This document shows, piece by piece, positions 1 to 13,474 of a DNA stretch of 64,000 bases. The notes under the pieces are model-generated. The model did not search any database. It was not told where the DNA came from and saw nothing but the letters and a program-made list of their open reading frames with translations. Each line of letters begins with the position of its first letter. The first letter of the stretch is position 1. Where the stretch lies: contig JAQFVV010006246.1 of the NCBI GenBank assembly GCA_028023455.1, positions 6,528,363 through 6,592,362 on the forward strand. The letters are read 5' to 3'. Origin of the DNA: Epiperipatus broadwayi. Its lineage: Eukaryota > Onychophora > Udeonychophora > Euonychophora > Peripatidae. The translations under genes were made by a program, and so were the position numbers.

Positions 1-3000
1 AATGTAATATTTCTAATGGCTCAATTGTTAAGAAATTTTCTTGTGAAGCATAAGAATGTGAGTTCAAGTTCTAAATGGGAATAATTTTTTTTTCAATGTA
101 AAAATTCAAAAATGTGTACATACAGACAGAAACATAAACAGACAAGGCAAGTTTATATAAAAGCATTAAAAAAAGTTTTTGGCTGAAATACCTGGTTTTT
201 TGATTATGTAAGAAGATGGGACTTCTCTTATAGTTATTTTATTATTATGCTATAAGTTAACCCAATTATATTCTGGGATGACAGAATTTTGCCTTTTGGC
301 CAATTCACTCTCTGGTGAATTTTTCTGTAAGTATTATACATTAAAATGCATGTAAAATGGTATATTTTATTATATATAAGTTTTGCTAAAAAATTTATGG
401 TAGAAGGCAGGAAATTCAAAGTTCCCGTTCTTACAATAGACATAACCACCACCCTGACATGTTCAGTCATTGCCTGTTGCCAAGGCTGTAAATCAATCGG
501 CATTTAACGACATTATTTAAAGAAAATAGTTCCAATGATGAAAAATGTGTTCATTTGCAAATTTATTACCATTTTAGATATTTTTTACAATAATTTACAC
601 TATATTTATTAGATATCAAGAAATATAAATTATTAATAATTTATTTTAACTTGAAATACTTTATTTTCAAAAATATATAGTTATATTAGCAGTGATTGGA
701 AACATGGCCTGAAGCCATTTACAAGTTTAGCTTCTATGTAAGCAATCTACTTATACTTACGAATATGAAAATATCGCAATTTTGCAATAAATATTCAAAC
801 ATTTTAAACTTTTAAAGCATATTTCGTTAGATATAAGAGAAATAAATAAATATTCATTCACATTTTTAAAAATAATCAGAAATAAAAAATATTTCATTGA
901 TTTTATAAACTGAACATAATCTTTCTAAAAATAATGATGTGTAAACTCTTTGTTTAGATTATGATCTCATTTTTTAAATATTTACCGAAACAAAATGTGA
1001 ACATTTAAAATTTATTTCATTAGTAAACACAAATATCTATCAAATGAAGTCAAATTTATTATTTTCTAATAAGTAATAATCATTTTATCATATATTTTAT
1101 GTTGATGTGTGAGACAAAGAAAAATGTCAGAAAATTTTGCCTTATGAGAGGGTTAATTTTAATAATCAATTTATTGTGGAAAAAAAAATCATGGATAAAA
1201 ATATTGTGAAAAAATATTTATTTTAAGACAGCAATTTACATAATAATTAATTTAAAATAAATTTTCTTTATACATACACAAAAAGTTCATTTTTATTTAT
1301 TTTTTCTTAAAAAAATAACAATATCTAAAAAAATAAATAAATCAAACACTATTTATTTAAATTACATTAACAAAGAATGTCCTGAAATTAATAGGTTTGT
1401 AATTAGTAAAATATTTAATTGCAAATAATTGAAAGTTAAAATTCTCTCCTTCCAATCATGTTAAATATTATAAGAATTTATTATTTTAAAATTCAATAAA
1501 TTATGTTTTCCTCTCTCTCCTCAATCTAAAAAACAATGAGCATTATGGTTTTTCATTCAATAATTTCTTTTTATGTCAAAGCCTTTTCTGTACAATTATT
1601 TCTAAAAACACATTGCATTAGTAGTGAATAATATTGATTTTTTCTATTTCAATAAATTAAAAAAAAACAACTTTCAGTTGTTATATTGTTGAAATAACAT
1701 TTTGAACTTTATTAGTTCAATAAATCTTCAACATCAAATTTCAAAAAACTAGTTTTAATTTTTCAGATTTATTTTATGTACAAACGTTTGAGATGTGGAT
1801 ATGAAGAAAATAAAAAAAAAAATTAAAACTTCTATTTTTTTTTTAAATTTAGTACTGAAGATTTCTTAGACTAACAAAATAAAAAAATGTTAGTCAAATT
1901 ACATAACAGCAAATTAAGATAAGATAATAATATTGAAGCTCTTAACGAAAGTTTATAGATTTTAACAAAAAACATGAAAAATTAAAAAATAAAATTATTG
2001 GGGGAAAAAAAGATATAGATTGGAAGAAAAAAGATTTATTAAGACCATTTATATATAAATAAGAAATTATTTGTAAAATTTAATTAGTCTTCTTATGGGG
2101 AAAAAGATATTGAAAAAAAAAAGTATGGTAGGAATTGTTATCTATCTCCTGTTTTTGATCTTTGATTATATTTAGATTAATGTGGTTATAAAGAAAAAAT
2201 GAGCATTACAATAAACAACTTTGGTGGATCAAATTTACTTATATGATACTTCAAGACATTATGAAGAATTCCCAGAACTTACACAAGTTTTGGATAAAAA
2301 TAAACAAACACAGCTAGCAAAAAAAAAAAAAAAAAAGAAAGAAATGATAAATTCAGTTAATGTTTTTAAATAATTGAGAAATTGTTAATTGATAATATAA
2401 TGGAAGTCATGATAAAAAAATAAAAGTGTAATAACTGCAATATCTAATAAAGCTCTTAATAAGAATAAGAGGTTATTCTGACACTTATTGAAATTTAGAT
2501 CTAAGAAATACCTTGTTCAATGTTTTGATTAGACTGTAGATTTATATGACCAAGTTTAAAAAAAATAGAAATAGAGATATGAAGAAAAATGTAAATTGAA
2601 AAATAAAATTAGTAATGCAAAAGAATTAAAATGAGTATTTGAAAAAATATTATTTTTTGAGGAAACCATAAATAATTTAGTCGTGTTGGCAAATTATTGC
2701 GATTTACATTGAAGAGGTAAAATTTTAATTGAATGACTAAAATGAATATGTACTATGAAAATTCAAATGCTACATTACCTAGATATGAAAAACAAAACAA
2801 AAAACAAACAACAGGATATATATATCTTCTAAATTAGTAAGAAATAAAACTTCTAAAGAAATTTGATTAGTCCTTCTTCATCTTGAATATCTTATTAACA
2901 TCATAAAACAATAACAACGATATGATTTTCTTGTAAATTAATTAGAAAATATTAATTATAAGTCTTTTCAATTTCAAAAGTTCATAGTCTTTGCACCTTT

Positions 3001-5486
3001 AAATTATTTGTAAATGATCCAGTATATTAAAAAGTATAAAAAATAATTATGGATCCCATTGCTCATAGAAGTAACAATATCTCTTCATCAGTATATATGG
3101 AATTACTATAGATGCTATATTTTATTCCAAGCTCCTCTCACACATATAAATAGCACTTAACAGTTCATGCTATATAGATAAATTTTGATTAGAATAGAAT
3201 ATGTATTATTTATTGATCTGCAAGTGTACAACAATTTTCTGTATACACACACATATATATATAAGACATTTTTATATGTATAATATGCATATAAATTAAA
3301 ATGTATGGTCCATACAAAATTTTCAAAAAATAATAATATTGAAAGAATACATTTATATATATTTTTCATTCACTGAAAAAATAAGAAAAAGAAAAAAGAG
3401 GTTACAGTACTGTATGTTTATTTTTTAAATAAAGTAAATAGTGAAGTACTTGGCTTTCATCACAATTAAATATGCTCTGATTGATATTATTTTTTTTTCA
3501 ACACTTTTTTTTCTCTTATGTTATAGAAACATAATAGACTAGTCTTGCTATTTAAAAACAATTATCTCTCTAATTGCTTTGATGCTTTTAAGTCAGTATT
3601 AATTTAAAATTTGTTCTACAATTTTATAAAACATTTAGCATTTTATTTAATAGCTGGAATACACAGGCTTATATATACCTGTGTCTATATATGTAATAGA
3701 CAGGGTATGAGCACAGACTTTCACATGACCCACCACTCTCCACACTATCTCATAACACTGATACACCTAGAAAATATTTTATTATGAGGAATACTGCATA
3801 TCAAATTCAGAAAGGAAAGGTAATAAAGGAAGAATAAAATCTATGTGCTTTCAACATAAACTGAAGAAATTTTATTAATAAATATGATCATTTACATTGC
3901 CCCATGATAGAAAACTGCCTGCTGGATAATTTAAAATTTTATAAATTTTATTTATTTATTTTTAAAAGTGATTATATAAGTCTACTCGCAACTGGAAAAT
4001 GGCTGCTTGGGCATTGTAAAATGTATTAAATTTGTGAATTTGAATGTTTCTTTTTGGATAATGTATAACTGCAATTGCTCACTTTGATTCAGTGTAGTTC
4101 ATGATTTCATTGTATGTTCAATTATACTTTGTTATTTTTAAAATTAATCATATTAAAAATTCATTTGACCAACTCAGATTAATATGGATCATTATCTTTT
4201 AGATAATAATAGCTAGATAGATACCGATTTACTTATCAAAAATGACTATGGAGTAGTTATTTAAAAAATTTCCAAGTAGACATGTCAGATGGATACACTA
4301 AATGAAAAGTTTGTAGAGAATTGGTAAAACTAAGATAATCTATTTTTCATTACAAAACTACTATTTCAGCTCTTAATATAAAAATCTCCTTTATGCATAT
4401 AAACTACATCACTGTATTATATCACTATAATAAAGGCATTGCCCGCCCCCCTCATGATTTTTGAAATTGTTATATTCTTAAAAAAATTATTGCCAATTAT
4501 TCATTTCCTCTATACCATTAATGATTTATATTGCTGATCACTCTTCCATTTTACTAATGCTTTCAATATGTAGTCACTAGTCAAAAATATATATATAAAA
4601 CTAATATGCAGTTAAACGTGATAGGATTAAATTATAGAAAACCGTTATATCTAAAATGGAAAAACACAAGAGGTCTAAAAGTGTAAATCTTATGAGATAC
4701 TTTATCCATAATAATAAAAAAAAAACTCTAATTAATCCATTCAGCAAACTATCTAACCACTTACATCCCAAAGGAAAAAAAAATCGGCAGTTTTACATTT
4801 GAAGGTAAACTTTTTAAAAGACGATTCTTATCTTTTAACGCAGTACCACTAGCCTGTACAGAGGGCTCTCCACTCAAAGTATAAAGGTCATTACATCCTC
4901 TCAAGTCAACCTTAAACAACAGCTTTTGATTTTCTTCACAAAGGAGAACTTTAATCAATAATAAAAGTTTTTGCTAGCATTTATCACAAATCAATAATAA
5001 GGGAAAAATTCTCTTCAGCATAAAAAAAAGAACTTGTATGTATGTGTGTACATTTTTATATTACATACATACTTGCATTTATATACATGCACTCTGTATA
5101 TATGTAGCTATGTACATTTATGTGTATGGGTATACTGATATTACATATATGCAAGCACTTACATCCATTCCATATTTTTGACAGATTCTCATTTATTATT
5201 CTAACGATTTAGATTACAGACATTCTAATTCGGACAGGACGATTTTTATTATTCAATACATAAAATGAGTATTTTGCTACCACGAATATGTCGATTCCCT
5301 AAGTAAATATTTCTTTTTTCAAGGATCTTACTACTTATCATTCCTTGTATAATGTGCTATATTCTACTATGAAAACAGGAGAATAAGAACAATATATTAC
5401 AAAAGAGATAGACAACTAGACTGTGGATATAAAAGAAAAATGTCATAAGCCTTTAATGCAACTAACTTCAAATTTAAAAATGTTTC
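1..5486. other. AT-rich DNA without a recognisable gene
   Basis: I see no coding region. The stretch is dominated by A and T homopolymers and short (TA)n or (CA/TA)n runs, for example near 3240-3265 and 5035-5130. Short open frames here are low-complexity translations of AT-rich DNA without any domain. Exons of a host gene cannot be excluded from sequence alone, but there is no stretch of balanced codon use. Confidence 0.6.
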
Positions 5487-5566
5487 AAGTTAAAATATAT
5501 AGAACATAATGAGTTAGAGGTAATCAAAGTTAAAATATATAGAACATAATGAGTTAGAGGTAATCA
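5487..5566. repeat. Tandem duplication, 2 x 40 bp
   Basis: The segment beginning AAGTTAAAATATATAGAACA occurs twice with a 40-bp period (5487-5526 and 5527-5566) and no difference that I can see, so the duplication is recent. It probably arose by slippage; no element is associated with it. Confidence 0.9.
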
Positions 5567-6090
5567 AAGCATACATATAAAAATATATTTCATTTAAATC
5601 ATGTGCACACTTTATCATCACTAATATATTGTTTATACAAATGTACAATATGAAACAAATAAATAGACATTTATAAAGACTAAATAATTTTAACAAAACT
5701 GATTTCTACATTATTCCTAGTTATCAACACCATTTTTTTTATATATAGCAAATTGACATTTACTTAATTAATTGTCTTTACTTTCTAAGTGATTTTACAT
5801 TTTTAAAATTTTCATAAGACCATCTCTTAATAACTAATTTTTCACACATATTAGCTTTAGACTATATTTTTTCTTTTTTAGATCCTTTTTCAAGGAACAA
5901 ATATCTGTTTAAGCTCGCAATTAACCCTTAACTGCTTGCTTTTCAAAGAAAGTATTTTATTTTTTTTCTTGCCTTTGCTTTGCATAATTTGTCAAACACA
6001 TTATATTCTAATTTATTTTAATAAAAGAAGATATTCCTCTCTATTTTTACCAAAAAAAAAAAAAAAAGATATTTATTTCTAAACGAAGAG

Positions 6091-6589
6091 CTTTGCTAAT
6101 TGCTCAACAAGCTTTGTGATAAATGCTTAGCAAGAGAAAGCATTTAAAATATCTATCAGACACCATACTCAAATCCCAGACCAACAGTTTCATGTTTTGG
6201 CACTCCCCAGTGAGACGCTAGGATAGTTGAAGACACTAGATCTAAAAATACCAATCCAAAGCCAGCATTTACTTAAGAGTTAACCATTGAGTAGAAAATC
6301 TGAAATTTTCACACTTAAATGTCTTCAAACCCAACTATCTAACTCAAATAGCTATATAGGGCTGAGAGATCTTCAGCCAAACCATATATTAGTAGTCTTA
6401 GCAATATAACACCACTTAAGACTTAAAGCAAAGATTACAAATAGTCAAAAAAAAATACAGACATATATCACATAAGCCCACTTCTTTTTTTAAGCTTGTA
6501 AACTATAAACAAAGCATGTTGAGCAATTAGCAAAGTTCTTTATTTATATTTTACAAGCTTAAAAAAAGAAGTGGGATCATGTGATATAT
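6091..6589. repeat. Nested fold-back (inverted repeats)
   Basis: Two inverted pairs are nested. The inner pair is 6463-6502 with 6550-6589: 40-nt arms with two mismatches and a 47-nt loop. The loop holds a 19-nt segment (6517-6535) that is the exact reverse complement of 6091-6109. The layout suggests a non-autonomous fold-back element or MITE. I found no ORF and no clear target duplication, so the ends are uncertain. Confidence 0.75.
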
Positions 6590-7318
6590 GACTCTACTTT
6601 TTATATTTTTTTCTAAACTTACTTTAAGATCTGTGTATCCTTTCCCTATTTAATTCTTAATTTTATCAATGATTCCACAATAAAGCAATTAGATGCACAT
6701 ATTAACATAATTTCACATATACTTTCTATTGTATTACAAATTAAAAGTATACATTAGGACTGCTGCAGCAATTGTTTCAATATCCATTGATTCATTTAAG
6801 AAAACTTCTTATACATGAAATTAATTAAAAATTTGTAAAATAAAAAGAAAACAATTTTAATTTACTAGTTTACATTGCAACATCTTAAGTGATAAAATTG
6901 CAAAATATTTTATTGAATATAGACAATGCTATTTAAAAAAGAATTATGCAGTTACAATTACAAAAAATTTAATATCACTTAGATACATTTATTGTTTTTT
7001 TTTTTAAATATCAATTTTTATCATAAAAACGAAGAAGATAAAAGTTAGTATCTTTACTTTTGCTTTTATTTTAATGTATAACATACTAATTTAAAAAAAA
7101 ATATTACCAACAATGTTAACATTGAAATAGATAACATTCAAGTGAAAGAGAGTTGATTAACTTGTATTTGTGAGACAGAATAATAAAAGCATTGAAATTG
7201 TTTAAAGATATTTAAAAAAATTTTTTTTGTAATATATATTGAAAAATAATAATACTGTAATAGATAGTTGTATTATTAATATCTGAAGAGTTTAAATTAA
7301 AATATATATATATATTTT
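6590..7318. other. AT-rich DNA, nothing recognised
   Basis: Only homopolymer-rich AT sequence is visible; there is no ORF, hairpin or repeat of note. Confidence 0.5.
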
Positions 7319-7946
7319 GGGAAAGAGAAAGATGAATAACTCCATGTGTGTGTATATGTTTAAAATTAAAAAATCAGATATATTAATCTTTAACTGAGAT
7401 TTAAAGTTTATATCTATGCTAGAGATAATCTCTAGTTTAATAAATGATTAGTAATAATCCATTGTTGTATTTATCTGAGGTGGATGATGTCAAAGTTGTG
7501 AGTGGAATGAGTTTGACAGTTGTAAATAAAAATGTTACAATTTACTATAGATAAATACTTGTAATAGAGATATATATGGGAGATGGTGACCTGGGCCAAC
7601 TGATGATGCTGGTTCAGCACGAAATGTATCTTGAGGGGTCATTTGTCTTTTATTGTATCTTTATATGAATTTAAAAAGACTGGGGAAGTATGGAGGTTAT
7701 TTAATCCATTTAAAAAGATATTACACATGGGAAAGAGAAAGGTGAATAACTAACTCCATGCGTATGTTTAAAATTAAAAAATCAGATATTTTAATCTTTA
7801 ACTGAGATTTAAAGTTTATATCTGTGCTAGAGATAATCTCTAGTTTAGTAAATGATTAGTAATAATCATTATTGTATTTATCTGAGGTGGATGGTGTCAA
7901 AGTTGTGAGTGGAGTGAGTTTGACAGTTGTAAATAAAAATGTAACA
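7319..7946. repeat. Pair of ~220-bp direct repeats
   Basis: 7319-7540 and 7729-7946 are the same sequence (starting GGGAAAGAGAAA, ending near GTAAATAAAAATG) with a few substitutions and small indels. They flank a 188-bp unique spacer. No ORF is present. They may be two copies of a dispersed repeat or the product of a local segmental duplication. Confidence 0.85.
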
Positions 7947-8083
7947 AAAAAAAAATATTGTAAGATTTAGAAAAAAAAGGTACTTGATTATATAATTTCA
8001 AAAATGTAAGAGATAGATTACATAAACGTTACATTATTAAATACAAACAAACAAGGTAATTAAAGCATCTATCTATATTTGGT

Positions 8084-8125
8084 TTATTATTATTATTATT
8101 ATTATTATTAATAATAATAATAATA
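8084..8125. repeat. Self-complementary (ATT)n/(AAT)n microsatellite
   Basis: A run of TTA/ATT triplets turns directly into AAT/ATA triplets, so the 42-bp tract is its own inverted repeat. It lies just upstream of the retrotransposon 5' region and may mark its insertion border. Confidence 0.85.
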
Positions 8126-8332
8126 GTGAATGCGCATGCCTAAGTCATCAAGAACGAAGGTCTTATTAATATTTTTTTTCCCCCATATTCTAATCGTTTT
8201 CACACTTAAAAACTGTGATATATATCTGTGATAGATAAAGACAGCGATGGCTGATTAACAGTTGTTTTCTAGCAAAAAGTAAGTAATACGGTCGTTCATA
8301 ACAAAAAATAAATTCTAACGTCATAAACAAGC

Positions 8333-9846
8333 ATGGCGTCGTGTCAAGAAGCAAACGACGCAAATTGCGCTCAAACAAACGGCGATAAAATGAAAACTGC
8401 GACTATTGCAAAAACATATGCGAACGTAACAAAAATAAACCAGCAGCCTCACAGCATTGAAAAAAGTCCAGCATTAACACAGACAGCAAGATTTAGGAAG
8501 GTAAATCAAGCCGACATAAATAATTTAAACCTCATAGAAAACAATAATGAAGAGCCCTCACCAACGATATGGAATCAAGATGAACTGCAAGAAATAAACG
8601 TTAATTTCAACAGCACCATCCCAAAAAAATTATTCGCAACTTTCCAAAATTTTTTTCACCGAGATCATTAGTGTTAGCTGTCACCGATAGGAATTTAACA
8701 CTTTATAAATTCCCCAGAGAGCTTCTTTACGAAGAGCTGACAGCAACAGCATTTTGGGATACAGTCTCTAGTATTGGAGACCATCCAAACTCACGATACA
8801 TTGTAATTCAGTTTTTCGATGAACATCAGCATGCAAGATTTCAAACTAAAGTAAAAACTTTGGGAAGCTACGCGCTAATAATAGTCGATCAAAGCTTGCA
8901 AAACTATTGTAACGGAATAATTAAAAACACTTACTTCGGATATACCTTTCAGGATTTTCAAAAATTAATACAGTCATTTGGCAAAGCTATTTATATAAAA
9001 CAAATCTACTTATCCGACAACCCCATACCGGTTTTCAGCAACAACTTTCATTTCAAAATAAAGGTGAATGACAACGTAAACCCGGAGGATATTCCAACAC
9101 AAATAATTGACCAGAATGCAATACTGACCATTCACATAAAAAGATTAAAACCAAGATGTTTTGCGTGCGGTGAAACCGGACACTTAGCAATCGATTGCAA
9201 CACCAAAATCAACCAGAAAAACCAACCGAGCTCTGAAGATCAACCAACAGAAGCTCACCAACCAGAATCAAACAGTACAAAACAGATAATGAAAACAACT
9301 AATAAACAAGAAAAAATTAATAAAAAAAACCACAGATCAACAGCAATTGAATAATAAAAAAACTGCACAACATTGCCAGCACCTGAAATTCTGGATCTAT
9401 CAACAAAATCAACCAAATTCAAACCCCCACTGATAAAAAACAGAAAGTCTACAGCTTCAAGAGGCTGCAATGGAAAAAACAGCGCACAATCTAAGCCAGC
9501 CTACCAAAGATACTGATGAAAAAGAGATAATAAAAGAACAAATAAACTCACACAGTAATAGGGATCAAGAAAAAATATATATAACACACCAAACACCCAA
9601 TATTAAAAATAATACAACAATGGAAATTATGGAAGCTATCACCCCAAATATGCCTCAAATCACCAAAGCTGACACAGATTAAAGAAGACCAGGCCGCCCA
9701 CCAAAGAAAAATAGAAGGCCCCAAAAAATCAAAACAGAATCCAACCTTAGCCTTTCTGATCACAACAATACAACTACAGTGGAAACAGATGAAGATCTGG
9801 AAATGGAATATGAGAATGAATGGGAAGAAACACCAGATCAACCCTA
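8333..9846 (+). pseudogene. ORF1 gag-like nucleic-acid-binding protein (frameshifted)
   Basis: The frame opens at an ATG (MASCQEANDANC) and runs to 8671. The sequence continues without loss in another frame to 9354; the switch falls at a T7 run near 8650-8656, so a one-base indel is the likely break. In the second part a CCHC zinc knuckle, CFACGETGHLAIDC, lies at 9160-9201 and should bind the element RNA in the RNP. After a stop at 9354 a further frame (9470-9846, one stop at 9680-9682) gives a polar tail with an AT-hook-like RRPGRPPKKNRR followed by an acidic stretch. Whether that tail belonged to ORF1 is inferred from its position before ORF2 and from a similar tail in copy 3. Confidence 0.75.
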
Positions 9847-9876
9847 ATATTTAAATCTCAACCAAAAAACATATAA

Positions 9877-11626
9877 TGAAAATAAAAATTGCGGCAATGT
9901 CAGGGTTTGAACTCAACCTCAAAAATTAATAAGTTAAAACATTGGATCAAGGATATACAACCACACTTGCTTGGTATACTTGAGACAAAAATTTATGCTG
10001 GATCACAAACTGACCCAGCCAAACATTTAAATATGGAAGGTTTCTGTGCATGCTCCAAAGACTCTTCCTCTCCCTCAGCTGGCACTGGACTCATAATTGC
10101 TAGAAATTGCCCATTCACAATGTTCAAAATAATTCACATTGACATTAATTGCAACCTTCAACCAAAAAAGCATAACAATAAATCTGGTTTTTGTATATAT
10201 GCCTTTACAGGATAAAAAAATAGATACCATAATTGCAAACATTAATTCAAGGTTAGCTACAACTTCAAACCCAACCGTCTTAATTGGAGATTTTAATTTA
10301 AAATATCAGGAATTTACCCAACGTTGGCTTCACAGAATAAACATACCACTAATGAGTGGCCAAGGTTTTTTGCCAGATGATGCCATCTCTTTCCACAATA
10401 ATCGCTTCTCTTCACTTATTGATCTGTGCTTTTATTCTCCAATGCTTCACCACCTTATTGAAATAAAACTAACTCCCTCAACTTTTTCCGATCACTCAGC
10501 TCAAATAGTCACAATTGACTGTGCACAAATTCAAATATCACCCTTTCCACTTACAAGAACAATAAAAGTTTTACTCCCGGAAACAACCCCTGAATTTCTG
10601 TTCTCTGAGACCTACATAATGCTAAACAAAATCAAAGATATGACTTTGAACCCGGTCCAGAAATATCTAGCATTTATGGGAATGTTGTCCTTTAACATCA
10701 ACCATATAACAAAAAAAAAACAACCTCCACCATCAAGACTTTTGTCTCTGGCAGATCAGTTACACCAGAGAATAATCATGATTAACCCATCACACTGCAC
10801 CCAGCAGTATATATTCAAGCGTACACATGCATACAATAAAGCATGTGATGAACTCAAAAGCTATCTAAAGATAAAGAAAAGCAAGGTATGCCTAACCAGG
10901 CCACACCCTTGGACAAGAGATTTATAAGATGGGCGCTGGGGAACCAACCAGATGTAAAAGTGCCAATGGCACTATATACAAATAGTGGAACATATGCAGG
11001 ACACAATATGATTATGCCAATTTTTGAATATTTTAAGGAGAAATTACAAGAAAAACAACCATATAAAATACCACATAATCTGTTTGGCCCACCAGAGACA
11101 AAAACCCCATTCACAAAAGATCTATTCACAACAAAACTAAATACTATTCGAAACGCTTGCCATCCAGGTAGTCCTGGAGTCCCATTGTTTGTATTAAAGC
11201 ATGTAAGTAAATTCGCAACAGAATATTTGTGTCAGTTAGCAAAACATCTAGCGCAACAAATTCAACCCATGGAGGGTGTCTATCCAATAGCCATAGTACC
11301 CTATAATAAAAAAAAAGGCAATTATCCCACCTATTACAGACCTCAGACCAATATCTATGGGACCTTTGCCAATCAAAATTATGGAGAAAATTATTAAAGA
11401 TGAAATTGAACCATATATAATGCCACTTATCTCCGAAGCACAATATGCAAAGAAAAACTCTTCAACAACAGAAGCAGCCTTATTCTTCAAAGCAATTGTA
11501 GCCACAGTAAAACAGCGGAAAAAATACGGACCCATTGTCATGCAGCTTGACATAAAAGCTGCATTTGACTCAGTCAATATATACACACTTCTAAAAATGC
11601 TATAAGACACAGAAATTCCTAGAACA

Positions 11627-11713
<87 letters not shown>

Positions 11714-13190
11714 CTTTAAATGGAAGAAACTCACCATCTTTCACACCCACCAAATCTATATCCCAAGGATCCCCTCTTAGTTCACTATTGTTTATATTTT
11801 ACATCAATCCCCTTATTAAAAGCATACAAAATGCATTTACTGGGATAGAGATACCAGACACAACACAGTGCACTACATGCATCACCTATATGGATGATGT
11901 TATCATATTCCTAACATAAAAAAAAAACAAATACTGCAACTCCAAAAGATATTACAAGAATATTCACAAAAAATCCGGCAAAAACCACAGCCTGGTCACT
12001 ATACACTGGTAAACCATGTACATCAATTTACAAATCAAAACCAAACTCTTTCCTTGGGTTCCTATTTCATATGGGAATTACAGGAATGAGATGCCATATC
12101 CAAAATAAACTTAAAGAAGAAGCCACAAAAATTATAAACTCCTTGTCCAAGGCATATCTTTCACTATATTCCAAAGTACAGTTAATTAACCAGCTTATCA
12201 CAACCAAAATAACATACTATGTACCGGTTATTTCATTCTCAAAGGGGTTCATTTCAAAAATTAAAACTATATATAATAAACTACTTTGGGCCAGAAAAAC
12301 AGTAGCAATTTCCACAAAAAAAACGTAGCCAATCCCTAATAAAAAATGTTCTTGGCTTGCACAACATCAATATTTTTCATCTACAGAAGTTAAGGAACTC
12401 AATAATCACAATACTTGCCAAATACCCAAAAATTAACCACTTGCTAGAAGTTACTCCAACAGATAGACCACCTCCAAAAGGTTCCCTTTTCACCAACATT
12501 ACATACCAATGCAAAACCACAGACAAGATTCCAGAACAGTATTTGCATAAGTATTCATACTGGGATATTTATGGTTTAATAAACAGAGAAGCAGATACTA
12601 ATGTTATACAACCTATGCTAGGAATTAACAACAAGTCAAGGAATATAAAAAATGGGCTCTAGAGCCCAAATACTTTGATTTTATCATGAAAATCAATTTC
12701 ATTGCCTTGCCAACAACTCACTTTCTTTATCATAAAAGAATGTATATATCTATTGACCCCTTCTGTGGACTCTTCCATCGAGCAGAAGAGACACTGGACC
12801 ACTTTATTTATCAATGTGTAGCACTTAACCAAACATGACAGATGATGTGTAACACCTACAGAAAACCAGGTACAATCATTAATCACATAATAGCTGCTTT
12901 TCAGGGAATATCAATACCTAGCATTAGGGCAGCCACATTTGTTCTATATGCGTACTGATGCAACCGATGTACTTTCTTAATTGGCAATAACACCAGATGA
13001 CACCCAGCTACATTTAGCAACAAACTGCTACACATTCGAAATAGAGATAAAATAATAACCAACCCCCACTTATATGCAGCAACACGGTCATTGTTAAAAC
13101 AACCATCAATGCTGTGAATGCTGCAAAGAAAACTATTATACAACTAACATTCAAAGTGACATGCGGACAAAACTAAATAAGCTCCTCAAA
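9877..13190 (+). pseudogene. ORF2 endonuclease-reverse transcriptase (multiply disrupted)
   Basis: Fragments in several frames together give the LINE ORF2 layout. The endonuclease spans ~9889-10560: GILETKI with its catalytic-type Glu, VLIGDFNLKY, and TFSDHSAQ near the end. The RT spans ~11150-11920: YNKKKG fingers motif, LDIKAAFDSV (motif A, catalytic Asp), GSPLSSLLF (motif B, ~11768) and YMDDVIIF (motif C, ~11890). Near 12755-12830 a segment reads CGLFH...LDHFIYQC, the Cys/His motif often found at LINE C-termini. It would nick target DNA and copy the RNA by target-primed reverse transcription. Frameshifts near 9895, 10200, 10900 and 11390, several stops, and the microsatellite at 11626 abolish function. 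Confidence 0.85.
11626..11712. repeat. (TC)n(TA)n microsatellite inside ORF2
   Basis: About 20 bp of TC dinucleotides pass into about 65 bp of TA dinucleotides. The tract splits the RT between motif A and motif B, so it expanded after the element became inactive or caused the loss itself. The matching place in copy 2 lacks it. Confidence 0.95.
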
Positions 13191-13373
13191 CTTTAGAACT
13201 CTGATTATTTTTGCTTTTTTATTTTTTATATTGTTATAGTCCACTAACCACAAAGTGTAACCACTAAATTCATTTATATGTGTTTACCCTAATATTCATT
13301 GTATGTTAAATTTCAAATTTTCTAGATGTAAACTTATGTAAACCATTGAGATCAATTAAAGCCTTTATTGAAA

Positions 13374-13403
13374 CATCATCATCATCATCATCATTATAAT
13401 AAT

Positions 13404-13468
<65 letters not shown>

Positions 13469-13474
13469 TAATAA
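13374..13474 (+). repeat. 3' tail of copy 1: (CAT)n(CAA)n(AAT)n
   Basis: The element ends in three successive trinucleotide runs. Simple-repeat tails instead of poly(A) are common in several LINE groups. The tail fixes the orientation and 3' border of copy 1. Confidence 0.8.

Larger units (their letters stand above)
8126..13474 (+). mobile_element. Tx1-like non-LTR retrotransposon, copy 1 (near full length, inactive)
   Basis: The order is that of a two-ORF LINE: ~200-bp 5' leader, ORF1 with a CCHC zinc knuckle, ORF2 with an APE-type endonuclease, reverse transcriptase and a C-terminal cysteine/histidine motif, a short 3' UTR and a (CAT)n(CAA)n(AAT)n tail. It shares ORF2 sequence with the copies at 24.4 and 45.5 kb. 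The gag-like ORF1 with one knuckle, plus the endonuclease/RT style, suggests the Tx1/L1-related group; that clade call is an inference and needs a phylogeny. Frameshifts, stops and an internal microsatellite make it non-functional. Confidence 0.8.

Noticed and set aside
234-503. 89-codon open frame on minus
   Set aside because: No domain, low complexity; typical of chance frames in AT-rich DNA.
4761-4958. 65-codon frame on minus with more balanced composition
   Set aside because: Could be an exon or relic, but no motif and no neighbouring coding sequence support it.
9548-9841. 97-codon frame on minus
   Set aside because: Antisense to the polar ORF1 tail of LINE copy 1.
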